Shown: positions 5,995 through 17,368, counted from the stretch's first letter. The stretch is DNA of 64,000 nt from Chelativorans petroleitrophicus (GCF_025398195.1 NZ_JAODNV010000010.1:124001-188000); one strand, 5' to 3'. Program-made: numbers and translations. The notes: generated from the letters alone by a model not told the origin.

Positions 5995-7935
5995 ATGCGA
6001 TTTCACCACGTAGACGGCCTGCGCGCCGTGGCCGTTCTTTCCGTTCTCTTTTTCCACGTAGGAGCCGCAGCATTCAGCGGCGGGTTCGTTGGCGTCGATG
6101 TTTTCTTCGTGATTTCAGGGTTCGTGATCACGCGGCAGATCCTGAACCTCATGGATGACGGCAAATTCAGCCTTTTTCGCTTCTACGAACGCAGGCTCAA
6201 CCGCCTTTATCCAGCCCTTATCGTGACGATTGCGCTGTCTCTGGTGGCGGGCTTTCTTGTCTTGCCGCCGAGTCTTTTGTCTGATTTCAGCTTCTCAGCC
6301 TTGGCGTCTCTCACCGCCTGGTCGAATATTTTCTTCTGGGACAGCGTTGGCTACTTCGACACCGCGTCCGATCTAAAGCCCCTCCTTCACACCTGGACGC
6401 TCTCGCTGGAGTGGCAGTATTATCTCGTCACGCCGGTATTCCTCTGGCTTGTCCCTCGTCGCTATCTGCCTCACAGCATCTTCGCTGTTTCTCTGGCTTC
6501 CCTCGCGCTCAGTTCCTTCTGGTGGCGCGATCCTGCGACCCCCTTCTACTGGATGCCGTTCAGGATATTTGAGTTCGGGCTAGGCGCTCTTCTGCTTTGG
6601 ATGCCAGAGCCGCGGAGAGCCGTAGGTGACTTGACGGTAGCCGGTGGGCTCGCGCTCACCGCATATGCAGTGTTCTCCTTCACCGGACAGACGCCGTTCC
6701 CGTCCTATTTTGCGCTTTTACCCGCATTGGGTGCGGCCATGGTCATATGGGGCGGGAAGACTGGCTTCCTCTCAGGAGCACTGCGGCTGGCGCCAATTAC
6801 CTACCTCGGCCGCATCAGCTATTCGACCTATCTAGTGCACTGGCCCTTGATCGTCTTTACGGTCTGTTACACCGCGCAAGATCTTACGACGACAGCAGCC
6901 GCGATCATTTGCACGCTTTCCATCGTGCTTGGGGCACTGCTCTACCACAGCGTTGAAAAGCCATTCTGGCATGGTCGCTTAGCGTCTCGCGCGAAAGTGA
7001 CGGTTTTTGCGACTACGGTTCCCTTGGCCGCCTTGCTCTACATATCGTCAGGCGGCTTGTGGTGGCGTATTCCGCCACCCTGGAACACGCCTTATCCGAG
7101 CGGTTTGGATTTTCACTATGCCAACTTCGGTGGGGCTGGATATCCTTCAAACAAGCTCGTCAGAATCGGTTCCGATAATGCTCCGATACTCTTTCACGTC
7201 ATGGGCGACAGCTTCGCCCATCAGCTGTTTTGGGGCCTCGATGAGGAATTGACCTCGCGTGGTCTTGCTGCTGATGCGATCAATGACAATGGGTGCCCGA
7301 TGATGGCCGGTACAGCGAGGCTGATAAAAGGCAGAGAAGACACGTCGTGTACCGAATCCATCAATACAGCGTTGTCCATCTTTAATGACGGTTTGCCGAT
7401 TCTTTTTGCTCTTAGCTGGAACGGCTATCGTTACTCGCTGCTGTCGGAAGGTAAGCATGTTACTTTTGACAGTCTGGACCAATATTACGACTTCATCCTG
7501 GATCGCATCTCGGCAACGAAGGAGGCTACGAAGACACCGCAGATGATCATCTTCGGTGATGTCCCGCGCTCTGCATCTGTGAAGCTGACGCCTTTTGAGT
7601 GCACCACCAGCCCTCGCTATCTCAGTGATACCCCACCATGCCAGGCGCTGATGTACGCGAGATTGACCAATGAGTTGTTGTCGCAACGCTTCCGGGAACT
7701 GATGGAGCGCGACGAATCAATTGTCGTCTTAGACCCCCGTGATTACCTATGCTCTGACACCAATGATTGCCCTGTATTTGAGGACGGGAACCTCATTTAC
7801 AGTGATGGCGGCCACCTCTCGAAATTTGGCTCCAGGATGATAGCTCGTCGTCTTCTGGATGATGTCCTCGCGGCTATTGCGAATCCAGGTTCTGGAGCGT
7901 CAGAGAACGGCATCGCCACCCAAAATGGCCATTAG
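5995..7935 (+). CDS. AT3-SGNH membrane O-acyltransferase (OafA/YrhL family)
   Basis: This 646-residue two-domain protein has an N-terminal acyltransferase-3 domain of about ten membrane helices (start HHVDGLRAVAVLSVLFFHVG, then GGFVGVDVFFVISGF). A C-terminal periplasmic SGNH hydrolase-like domain carries the catalytic GDS (HVMGDSFAHQLF, about residue 405) and the Asp-His pair (DGGHLSKFG, near 616-624). Such proteins acetylate surface polysaccharides such as O-antigen, exopolysaccharide or Nod factors. The gene is visibly more AT-rich and less codon-biased than its neighbours and is bordered by decayed genes, which suggests horizontal transfer. The glycan substrate is unknown; no glycosyltransferases are nearby. 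Confidence 0.92.
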   Translation: MRFHHVDGLRAVAVLSVLFFHVGAAAFSGGFVGVDVFFVISGFVITRQILNLMDDGKFSLFRFYERRLNRLYPALIVTIALSLVAGFLVLPPSLLSDFSFSALASLTAWSNIFFWDSVGYFDTASDLKPLLHTWTLSLEWQYYLVTPVFLWLVPRRYLPHSIFAVSLASLALSSFWWRDPATPFYWMPFRIFEFGLGALLLWMPEPRRAVGDLTVAGGLALTAYAVFSFTGQTPFPSYFALLPALGAAMVIWGGKTGFLSGALRLAPITYLGRISYSTYLVHWPLIVFTVCYTAQDLTTTAAAIICTLSIVLGALLYHSVEKPFWHGRLASRAKVTVFATTVPLAALLYISSGGLWWRIPPPWNTPYPSGLDFHYANFGGAGYPSNKLVRIGSDNAPILFHVMGDSFAHQLFWGLDEELTSRGLAADAINDNGCPMMAGTARLIKGREDTSCTESINTALSIFNDGLPILFALSWNGYRYSLLSEGKHVTFDSLDQYYDFILDRISATKEATKTPQMIIFGDVPRSASVKLTPFECTTSPRYLSDTPPCQALMYARLTNELLSQRFRELMERDESIVVLDPRDYLCSDTNDCPVFEDGNLIYSDGGHLSKFGSRMIARRLLDDVLAAIANPGSGASENGIATQNGH

Positions 7936-7980
7936 AGTTCCGCGGTGAGGATCAGCCCAAAAGCTTAACGGTTACGCTGA

Positions 7981-8274
7981 CACATACCGCGTTATTTGAT
8001 CGGGCCTGTGGAGGATTTCCTCTACGGACAGTCAGGACGCCAGGCGGGCGATCCCGACAAGGCGGCGGCATTGATGATCGACGCAGTGGACAGTCCAAAT
8101 CCTCCGGGGCGCCTGATGATGGGCAAGGATGCCTTCGACCTTTACGACCGCCTGATCGCGGCACGGCAAAAGGAATATGACGAATGGCGCTCACGCGGCG
8201 AAGCGACCGCTTTTGACGGCGCAAAGGCACTTCCGATTCATTTTCAACGTGGTCAAGCGGAGCAACATCCGTGA
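7981..8274 (+). pseudogene. 3' remnant of a short-chain dehydrogenase/reductase gene
   Basis: The open frame after the stop at 7978-7980 reads GPVEDFLYGQSGRQAGDPDK, then AAALMIDAVDSPNPPGRLMM and GKDAFDLYDRL. This is the C-terminal signature of SDR oxidoreductases ('GDP.KAA..ii.av..p.pP.rl.lG.dA'). The Rossmann TGxxxGxG and the YxxxK active site are absent upstream, so more than half of the gene is missing. It follows the acyltransferase gene directly, as expected if an insertion or deletion replaced the 5' part. Confidence 0.6.
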
Positions 8275-8275
8275 T

Positions 8276-8340
8276 CCCGGGCGAGCGAAGCGAGACCCGG
8301 GACCCAGGAAGGCGGTGGAGATGGCGCCACTGGGTCCCGG
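8276..8340. repeat. GC-rich palindromic intergenic repeat
   Basis: CCCGGG occurs at 8276-8281 and 8296-8301. CCGGGACCCAG (8297-8307) is perfectly inverted as CTGGGTCCCGG (8330-8340). The composite, ending in text like CGGCTTCCGGAATGACGGGG (to about 8373), resembles short palindromic elements scattered between genes in many alphaproteobacteria. Only one copy is evident in this window, so repetitiveness is inferred from recall. Confidence 0.55.
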
Positions 8341-8471
8341 ACAACCTCTGCGCGGCTTCCGGAATGACGGGGTGAAGCTTTCCCCGAATGAAAAAGCACG
8401 AAGCGGCAATTTGCCCGAGAAGTGCGAACGGAATCGGAGTAGAGCTGGCGGCGAGAACGTGGGGCCTAGGA

Positions 8472-9461
8472 ATGTCCATTCTTGAACTTGCCGCCCGGAA
8501 GACGCGTGACACGCTCCGGATTTATTGGGAGCTCGTGCGCATCATCGTTCCCGTGACGGTTCTGACCGAGGCGATGGCACGGGCGGGGATAATCGAAGCC
8601 ATGTCTCCGGCACTGGCGCCGGTCATGCAACTGTTCGGCCTGCCGCCGGAATTCGCATTGGTCTGGATGACCGGCATGCTGGTGGGCATCTGGGGCGCAG
8701 TTCCGGTGATCTTCACGCTCGTGCCGCCTGCGGAACTCACCGTCGCCGACATTACGGTAATCTCCGCACTTCTGCTTTTTGCGCATGCCCTGCCGATCGA
8801 ACAGAAGATCATCCAGAAGGCAGGGCCGGGCTTCGTCCTCACCACGGCCTTACGAATTGCTGGGGGAATGATCTATGCGTTGATCCTCCACCATATCTTC
8901 GCCGCTACTGGCTGGCTTTCACAGCCGCTCAATCCCGCCTGGATCCCGATGGCGGCCGCTTCGGACTGGCTCGGCTTCTTCGTGGGGCTCGTGGAGGCCC
9001 TCATCGCCATGTTCCTCATCCTCCTGTTTCTTGCCTGGGGGCTGGAGCTTTTAAAGTGGCTGGGGATCATGGACCGCATCATCCGGATGATCGCCCCGCT
9101 GCTGCGCCTGGCAGGAATCAGAGCCGAGGCTGCGCAGTTCACCATGGTCGGGCTGCTTCTTGGCATTTCCTATGGCGGAGGCCTGCTCATTCGCGAGGCG
9201 CGCTCCGGAAGCCTGTCGCCGCGTCAGATCTTCATTTCATGCGTTTTCATGGGATTTGCCCATGCCGTGATCGAGGACACGCTGGTCGTCATGGCCATAG
9301 GCGCGGATGCCGTCAGCGTACTCGTTGGCCGGGTCATATTCGCGGTTGCCGCAACCGCCTTGATCGCGTGGTTCGTCCGCGCGCTTCCGGACAGCGTTTT
9401 CTTCGCATGGGCCTTCAATCGGCCGGACCGTCAGACGGCAGTCGGCGCGGTGAACGGCTGA
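8472..9461 (+). CDS. membrane protein with two Gate (nucleoside-recognition) domains
   Basis: The protein is about 329 residues and almost wholly hydrophobic. It holds two related halves, each with a Gate-type segment (IVPVTVLTEAMARAGIIEAM... GMLVGIWGAVPVIF and MVGLLLGISYGGGLLIRE). The Gate domain occurs in nucleoside transporters, FeoB and spore-maturation proteins; stand-alone versions are of unknown substrate. I use ATG 8472, which begins the family-like text; an in-frame ATG at 8388 would add 28 residues of atypical sequence. Confidence 0.75.
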   Translation: MSILELAARKTRDTLRIYWELVRIIVPVTVLTEAMARAGIIEAMSPALAPVMQLFGLPPEFALVWMTGMLVGIWGAVPVIFTLVPPAELTVADITVISALLLFAHALPIEQKIIQKAGPGFVLTTALRIAGGMIYALILHHIFAATGWLSQPLNPAWIPMAAASDWLGFFVGLVEALIAMFLILLFLAWGLELLKWLGIMDRIIRMIAPLLRLAGIRAEAAQFTMVGLLLGISYGGGLLIREARSGSLSPRQIFISCVFMGFAHAVIEDTLVVMAIGADAVSVLVGRVIFAVAATALIAWFVRALPDSVFFAWAFNRPDRQTAVGAVNG

Positions 9462-9477
9462 GATCCCGTCAACGGCA

Positions 9478-9659
9478 CTACCACCCGTCGCCTGCCCGGC
9501 CCGAAAGGCTCTGCAGGATGAAGTCCGCACGTTCCGCCACGCTTGTCTTCGGCAGGGTGACCAGCTCGTAGTCCAATTGGGAAAAGGCTGAAAGGAGGCG
9601 GCCAGCAGGGCCGATTTGCCGCCTCCGGAACATCCTGAAATCGTGACGAACCGTTTCAC
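9478..9659 (-). pseudogene. internally deleted AAA-family NTPase gene
   Basis: The GTG at 9659 has AAAGGAG seven nt upstream and begins KRFVTISGCSGGGKSALLA, a perfect P-loop start of the AAA_28-type predicted ATPases. Right after it the sequence jumps frame to AFSQLDYELVTLPKTSVAER followed by ADFIL, which is the C-terminus of the same family ('GYev..LPk.sV.eRa.FiL'). About 100 or more central residues, including Walker B, are gone. Intact expression signals in front of a clean internal deletion point to recent loss. Confidence 0.65.
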
Positions 9660-9814
9660 TGCATTGCTCCTTTGTGCGTGCTGGGATGATCCAGCCGGCA
9701 GCAATGCTTTTGAACCGCAGCCTCTCGCGGTGTGGGAACCGCCACAAGTGTCATGCGACACCTTCACTTTGCGCGCCAGAGCAGGGATCGCCAAAACCGA
9801 TTCCCAGCACCAGC

Positions 9815-11906
<2,092 letters not shown>

Positions 11907-11910
<4 letters not shown>

Positions 11911-12677
11911 CCTTCCGCCCCCTGGCTGCGGGCGCGGCGCGCCTCGTGCATTGCGAAGGTGCTTTCGTTGAACGGATAGAAACGCGAAGGGGAGGCGTTC
12001 TCCTCGAGCATGTTGGCAAGGATCGATTGCTCGATCGCCTCGTGCTCTCGCCCGGCCCGTGCGATCTCCTCGGCAAAGGCCGCCGCGATCACCACCACGC
12101 CGTCATCGTCGCCAAGCACCACGTCTCCAGGCCGCACCAGCACGCCGCCGCACTGGATCGGGCAGTTGTACTCGTAGGGCAGTATCCTGGTCTCGCCCAC
12201 CATGGTGGCCCGGCCGCCGGCAAAAACCGGCCAGCCCAGATCGATCGTAGATTGCGCGTCGCGTATGGCGCCGTCAGTGACGATGCCAGCGGCACCCCGC
12301 TGGAACAGCCGACCGTAGACAATCTCGCCGCCGGTGGAGATGTCGCTCTGTCCCATCGCATCGGAAACGAGGACGTCTCCCGGGCCGCAGGTCTCGATCA
12401 CGCGCCAGCGCGGCGTCACATTCATGCCGTCGGCGCTGGCACTGGTGGCGATTTCGCGCTGCAAATCCTCGCGCGACGGCAGATATCTCAGGGTCACCGC
12501 GCGGCCTACCAGCTTGCGGCCCGGGGCCAGCGAGGCAACGCCTTTCATGGCGATGGGGCCGGAGCCGTATTTGCGGCCGACGCCGCGCATGTGCAGCAGG
12601 TAGTAGACCGTTGCGGCGCTCAGCTTGCCGATCTCGGCCAGAACCTCGTCGGATACCCGGGGCGTGTCGGTCATCAT
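11907..12677 (-). CDS. RraA-family protein (aldolase/decarboxylase-like)
   Basis: The protein is 256 residues from the first ATG (12677), which overlaps the stop of the upstream gene; the next ATG, at 12674, is equally possible. The core reads KLSAATVYYLL, GPGDVLVSDAMG and GAAGIVTDGAIRDA, the conserved RraA/HMG-aldolase fold segments. GGVLVRPGDVVLGDDDGVVV is the typical C-terminal part. Members act as 4-hydroxy-4-methyl-2-oxoglutarate aldolases, oxaloacetate decarboxylases or the RNase E inhibitor RraA. In a catabolic operon next to an enolase-superfamily enzyme the enzymatic role is far more likely. The substrate is unknown. Confidence 0.82.
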
Positions 12678-13879
12678 TCCTCTCCGTCCGTGGGCAGCGC
12701 GCCGATGCGGCGCTCCTCCTCGGTGGCCGGCACCTCCCAAAGGCCGGCGCCGGCGCGGCGCCCGGCCCAGCCCGCACCCGAGCGGCGGCCACGAGGCTGG
12801 TCGACCGCATGGGCGGCTAGGACGTCGTAGTCGATCGTAAGGCCGAGGCCCGGGCTCTCGCCGAGCACGACATGGCCGTCCTCGATCCAGTTGTCGGCCT
12901 TTATCATCGGCTCCTCGATCTCATCGTCATGGCATTCGAGGATCATGTGGTTGGGCAGCGCGGCCGCGACATGGGCGAAGATTCTGCCTTCGGAATCGGA
13001 GCCGGCGCAGGGGAGGCCGTTGGCGTAAGCGAGATTGGCGACCTGCATGGCGCCCGTCAGACCGCTCATGAGGCGTCCGACCTGAACGATGTCGACCGAA
13101 CCGTGCTCGATGTAAGTCTGGAACTCGAGAACGTTTTTGAGGTTTTCGCCGGCGCAGACCGGAGCCCTGATGTGGCTCGACACTTTGGCGAGCCCCCGAT
13201 AGTCTGCCCGCTGCACCGGCTCTTCTACCCAGGTGAGATCGAACTCCTCTTCCAGTCGGGCGATGCGCCGCACGGCCTGCTTGGCGTGCCAATATTCACT
13301 GGCGTCGACCATCAGCGCCGGCGGTTTGCCGTCCACGGTCATTGCGTCGCGGACGAGGGCGAGGCGCCGTGCATCCTCCTCGATATCGAGGCCGATCTTC
13401 AGCTTTGCGGCACGGAACCCGCGGCTCGCCATGTGGCTGTAGAAGGCGACGAGCTGTTCGTCATTCAGCGGCATGTCGCCGCCGCTGGCATAGGCCATCA
13501 CGCGGTTGGTTCCGGCGCCGAGCAGCCGCCATAAAGGCTCGCCGTAGATCTTCGCCTTGAGGTCCCAAAGGGCGACGTCGAGGACGGACAGCGCCTCGTT
13601 CAAAATACCATTGTTGCCGCTCTTGAAGATCAGGTTGACCATGGCCAGCCAAAGACCGGCATTCTGACGGGGGTCGGCTCCGATAAGGACCCGCTGGAGA
13701 CGTCCGATGCCGTAGACGGCGTTGATCGACCCGATCGCGATGCCCCGATGCTCGGTGTCGGTAAGGATTTCTACCACTGCGCCGTGCTGATGGGTCCGAC
13801 CGCTGGGCGCATGGGCGTCGCCGCGCCGCCGCCGCAGTCGGTACTCGTATGTTTGCGTGCGTATCTCGGTGATCTTCAT
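12674..13879 (-). CDS. enolase-superfamily (mandelate racemase/muconate-lactonizing type) enzyme
   Basis: This 401-residue protein has an N-terminal capping domain and a TIM barrel. It has the KxK motif AKLKIG (K159/K161), and metal ligands Asp192 (MVDASEYWH), Glu219 (WVEEP) and Glu245 (CAGEN). Asp263 lies in SVDIVQ. Where acid-sugar dehydratases carry the dyad histidine, the sequence reads GLPCAGSDSEG, without His, so the chemistry may differ from classical dehydratases. About 40 residues at the C-terminus are Arg/Gly-rich and atypical. It sits between the permease genes and the ATPase genes of the same operon, so its substrate is probably what the transporter imports. Confidence 0.85.
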   Translation of the reverse strand: MKITEIRTQTYEYRLRRRRGDAHAPSGRTHQHGAVVEILTDTEHRGIAIGSINAVYGIGRLQRVLIGADPRQNAGLWLAMVNLIFKSGNNGILNEALSVLDVALWDLKAKIYGEPLWRLLGAGTNRVMAYASGGDMPLNDEQLVAFYSHMASRGFRAAKLKIGLDIEEDARRLALVRDAMTVDGKPPALMVDASEYWHAKQAVRRIARLEEEFDLTWVEEPVQRADYRGLAKVSSHIRAPVCAGENLKNVLEFQTYIEHGSVDIVQVGRLMSGLTGAMQVANLAYANGLPCAGSDSEGRIFAHVAAALPNHMILECHDDEIEEPMIKADNWIEDGHVVLGESPGLGLTIDYDVLAAHAVDQPRGRRSGAGWAGRRAGAGLWEVPATEEERRIGALPTDGEE

Positions 13880-13897
13880 TGTCGCGGACCTATGGGG

Positions 13898-14752
13898 TTA
13901 ACGGCGGGATTCGCCGCGCGGATCGAGCCGGTCGCGCAAGGCGTCGCCGGCCAGATTGAGGGCGAGAACTGTGAGGAGGATGGCAAGGCCCGTAAAGGCC
14001 GAGAGCCACGGGGCGCGTTCCATGTAGGAGAAGCCGTTGCGCATCATGGCGCCCCAACTGGCGGTGGGCGGCTGGATGCCGAGCCCGAGGAAGGAGAGGG
14101 CGGCCTCGGTGAGGATGGCATGACCAACCTGGATGGTTGCCATCACCGCCACGGGGCCGGTGACGTGAGGCACGATGTGGCGGAAGATGATGCGTAGCGG
14201 CCCGGCGCCGAGCGCGCGCGTGGCGACCACGAAATCGCGCTCGCGCACGGTCAGCACCTGCGAGCGGGTGATGCGGGCGAACATGGGCATGTCGGCAAGC
14301 GCAATGGCGATTATGATGGTGGTGACGCCTGGCCCCAGCGCAGCCATGATGCCGAGCGCCAGCAGAACCGAGGGAAAGGACAACAGCGCGTCCATGACGC
14401 GCATGATTCCTTCGTCCACGAGGCCGCGGGTGTAGCCGGCAACAAGCCCGAGCAGGCCGCCGAGCAGCACCGCCAGGCCGATGGCGGTGAAACCGATGCC
14501 GAACGCGATGCGGGTGCCGAAGATCAGGCGGGACAGCATGTCGCGGCCGGTGTGGTCGGTGCCCAGCCAATGGGCGGCCGAAGGTGCCTGAAGCACGGCG
14601 CGATAGTCCTGTGCGTTGGGATCATAGGGAGCGATCCATGGCGCGAAGGCCGAGCAGATGGCGAGCAGCGCCAGCAGGCCGAAGCCGAGTACGGCGAAGC
14701 CGTCGATGCGCCGGCGCGGCCGTACGGGAGAGGATGCCACTGCTTCACCCAC
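13898..14752 (-). CDS. ABC transporter permease (DppC/GsiD-like)
   Basis: This 284-residue inner-membrane permease has an N-terminal helix (GFAVLGFGLLALLAICSAF), the family marker HWLGTDHTGRDMLSRLIFG, and several helices. The EAA loop is ATRALGAGPLRIIFRHIVPH, which contacts the ATPases. It overlaps the 3' end of the partner permease gene by eight bases, indicating translational coupling. It forms the channel with the DppB-like protein encoded upstream. Confidence 0.9.
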   Translation of the reverse strand: MGEAVASSPVRPRRRIDGFAVLGFGLLALLAICSAFAPWIAPYDPNAQDYRAVLQAPSAAHWLGTDHTGRDMLSRLIFGTRIAFGIGFTAIGLAVLLGGLLGLVAGYTRGLVDEGIMRVMDALLSFPSVLLALGIMAALGPGVTTIIIAIALADMPMFARITRSQVLTVRERDFVVATRALGAGPLRIIFRHIVPHVTGPVAVMATIQVGHAILTEAALSFLGLGIQPPTASWGAMMRNGFSYMERAPWLSAFTGLAILLTVLALNLAGDALRDRLDPRGESRR

Positions 14753-15695
14753 GACGGATCCTCGGATCGATGCGCGAATAGATGAGGTCGGTCAAAAGGC
14801 TCGCCGTCAGCACGGTAAGCGCGAGCACCAGCATCAGCGCCTGGATCATGGTGAAATCCCGGAAGAAGATGGAATCGACGGCGAGGCGCCCGAGCCCGGG
14901 GATGGAGAACACCGTTTCCACCGTTGCGGCGCCACCGAACAGCGCGCCCAGCTGCAGGCCAACAAGTGTCACGACCGGCAGCAACGCGTTGCGCAGCGCA
15001 TGTCTGAAGAGCACGGTTGTCGGCGACAACCCCTTGCTGCGCGCCGTGGTGATGTAGTCCTCGTTGAGCACTTCAAGGACAGAAGAACGCACCTGCCGGA
15101 TCAGCACGCCGGTGAATCCGGTGGCAAGTGCCAGCGACGGCATCAGCATCAACTGCAGCGAGCCCAGCGGATCCTGGAAAAAGGGCAGATAGCCCGATGG
15201 CGGAAGCCAGCGCAGCGTGACGCTGAACAGGATGATCAGCATGATGCCGAACCAGAAGCCGGGTGTCGCGATGGCGGTCAGCGCGAACAGCGTGCCCAGG
15301 TGATCGGGGAGACGCCGGTAGTAGACGGCGGACACGACGCCGATGGGAATGGCGATCGTCACCGAAATCAGGAGAGCCATGATCGCGAGCTGAACCGTGG
15401 GCACGGCGCGCGCAAGAATGGCCGGACCGATAGCCTCGCCCGTGCGCAGCGACCTGCCGAGGTCGCCGGTCACGACCTGGGCCACCCAATTGCCGTAACG
15501 TACGAGAATAGGCTGATCGAGCCCCAGTTCCTGTCGCAGCGCCTCATAGCGCTCGGCGTTGCGCGCGCCTTCCTCGCCCAACAGGGCGGCCGCGGTGTCG
15601 CCGGGAAGCACCGACACGATGATGAACGCAATAACGCTTACGAGAACGACGACCACGGCCGCGGAGGCCAGCCGACGCATCAGATAGCCAAGCAT
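14745..15695 (-). CDS. ABC transporter permease (DppB-like)
   Basis: This 316-residue permease begins MLGYLMRRLASAAVVVVLVS, typical of DppB/OppB. It has the periplasmic RQELGLDQPILVRYGNWV segment and an EAA loop (TTARSKGLSPTTVLFRHALR). The ATG at 15695 is chosen because it gives the standard N-terminus; an in-frame start 72 nt upstream would add non-family residues. It follows the substrate-binding-protein gene by 81 nt. Confidence 0.9.
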   Translation of the reverse strand: MLGYLMRRLASAAVVVVLVSVIAFIIVSVLPGDTAAALLGEEGARNAERYEALRQELGLDQPILVRYGNWVAQVVTGDLGRSLRTGEAIGPAILARAVPTVQLAIMALLISVTIAIPIGVVSAVYYRRLPDHLGTLFALTAIATPGFWFGIMLIILFSVTLRWLPPSGYLPFFQDPLGSLQLMLMPSLALATGFTGVLIRQVRSSVLEVLNEDYITTARSKGLSPTTVLFRHALRNALLPVVTLVGLQLGALFGGAATVETVFSIPGLGRLAVDSIFFRDFTMIQALMLVLALTVLTASLLTDLIYSRIDPRIRRG

Positions 15696-15776
15696 TTGCT
15701 GTCCCAGTTGCGATTCGCGGGAGCTGAATCCCGCGGGTGAGGGGCCGCGGCACTGCGGCCCCTCCACGAACCCACG

Positions 15777-17339
15777 CTACGAAGCAAGCCACGCGTAGCG
15801 GAGGTTATAGTCGGAATCGATGCCTCCGATCCCGGGCGCCATGGCCAGCATCTTCGGCGCACGGAACGCGATGAAGTGGTAGGCATCCTCGTAGAGAATC
15901 CGCTGGATGTTCTTGTAGATCTCAGCGCGGGCCGCGGTGTCGCCGGTCCTCGAAGCCTCGGCCCAAAGAGCATCCACCTTGGGATTGGAGTAACCCGCCC
16001 AGTTCGCGTCCGATCCCGTCATCGTTTCGCGGCGGAACAGTGGATCGACCAGAGCGGTGTTGCCGTGCGACAGCGCCTCGAAATTGCCCGTCCGGCCCGA
16101 CTCCACCCAGGGCGTGCGGTCCATCGTCTCGATGTTGAGCGTGATGCCGACCTCGCCGAGCATGGCCTGCATGATTTCGAGCGGTTGCAGGTCCTTGGGC
16201 CTGTTGATGACTTTGACCGTCAGGGAAACGCCGTCGGCATATCCCGCATCGGCAAGCAGCTGGCGCGCCTTTTCCGGGTTGTATTCGTAACGCGGCAGGC
16301 TTTCGTCATAGCCCGGCACGCCCGGATACCAGCCCCAGTAATAATGCGGCTTGCCGCGGCCGAAAGTGAGCGCTGCCGCCATAGCCTCGCGGTCCACCGC
16401 ATGCTGCAGCGCTTGACGCAACCGGACATCATGCGCGAATGGGGTCGAGGCGTCTTCCTTGGAGCTGATGTAGAAGCTCGGCTGGCCGGTGTCTCGGCCC
16501 GGCTGCGCGTAGATCTGGATGCCTGCCGCTTCGAGGCTGTCGAGGTCCTGCTCCAGCGGGTCCATGATGTGCACATTGCCGGCGCGCAGTTCGAGCGCTG
16601 ACACGGATTGATCCGGCATCTGCCGGATCGTGAAGCGATCCGCATAGGGCAGGGGCTTGCCGTCGAGGCCCGATTCCCAGTGACCGGAGAAGGCCACCAG
16701 CTCGACGCGATCATCCACCAGCCAGTTCTCCACCGCATAGGGACCGCTGCCCACCGGCTTGTGCGCGAACGCCTCGTCGCCCATGGATTCGACGGCCTGC
16801 TTGGAGACGATGTAGACATTGGTGGCGTTGGCCGCCGTCATGGTCAGGCGGAACAACGGCTGCGGCGACTTGAATTCGAGATCCAGCGTGTGGTCGTCCA
16901 CGACGGTCACATTGACAAGTTCGCTCACCGAGGTCTGCACCGCCGATTTCTCATGGTCGCGGGCGCGCTCGAGATTCCATTTCACCACTTCGGCGGTGAG
17001 ATCCGAGCCGTCGTGGAATTTGACGCCCTGGCGCAGCGTCATGCGCGCCGTGGTTTCGCTGGTTTCCTCGAAACCGGTGGCCAGTTCGTAGCCAAGCTCG
17101 AACTCGTCCGTCGTACCGGGCTTCAGACGGTAGCTGAAGAGCGAGTCGAACATCAGCGACATGATGCGCGTCCGCGCATTGGCGAGATGCGGATCAAGGC
17201 TGTCGATCGCCAACAGCTCAGCGAGCACGATCGTGCCGCCGCGGCTCACTGAGTTTGCGGCGAAGGCGGGCAGGCCGGTCTGCGCCAAAACCGCAGATGC
17301 AGCCGTTCCGACCAGGAGCTGCCTTCGAGAAATTTTCAT
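15777..17339 (-). CDS. family-5 ABC substrate-binding protein with Tat-like signal
   Basis: This 520-residue periplasmic protein belongs to the peptide/nickel-binding SBP_bac_5 family. The N-terminus MKISRRQLLVGTAASAVLAQ has a twin-arginine motif (SRRQLL) and a signal ending near PAFAA, so export by Tat is likely. Family segments include LRQGVKFHDGSDLTAEVVKW, the cluster around GSGPYAVENW, and RLRQALQHAVDREAMA. The ligand is unknown: such proteins bind peptides, sugar acids, opines, glutathione or oligosaccharides. GGGAGG lies eight nt before the ATG. This is the first gene of the operon and the divergent region upstream carries two perfect palindromes. Confidence 0.92.
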   Translation of the reverse strand: MKISRRQLLVGTAASAVLAQTGLPAFAANSVSRGGTIVLAELLAIDSLDPHLANARTRIMSLMFDSLFSYRLKPGTTDEFELGYELATGFEETSETTARMTLRQGVKFHDGSDLTAEVVKWNLERARDHEKSAVQTSVSELVNVTVVDDHTLDLEFKSPQPLFRLTMTAANATNVYIVSKQAVESMGDEAFAHKPVGSGPYAVENWLVDDRVELVAFSGHWESGLDGKPLPYADRFTIRQMPDQSVSALELRAGNVHIMDPLEQDLDSLEAAGIQIYAQPGRDTGQPSFYISSKEDASTPFAHDVRLRQALQHAVDREAMAAALTFGRGKPHYYWGWYPGVPGYDESLPRYEYNPEKARQLLADAGYADGVSLTVKVINRPKDLQPLEIMQAMLGEVGITLNIETMDRTPWVESGRTGNFEALSHGNTALVDPLFRRETMTGSDANWAGYSNPKVDALWAEASRTGDTAARAEIYKNIQRILYEDAYHFIAFRAPKMLAMAPGIGGIDSDYNLRYAWLAS

Positions 17340-17368
17340 CACGCTATCCTCCCTTTGTCTGCAGTGAA

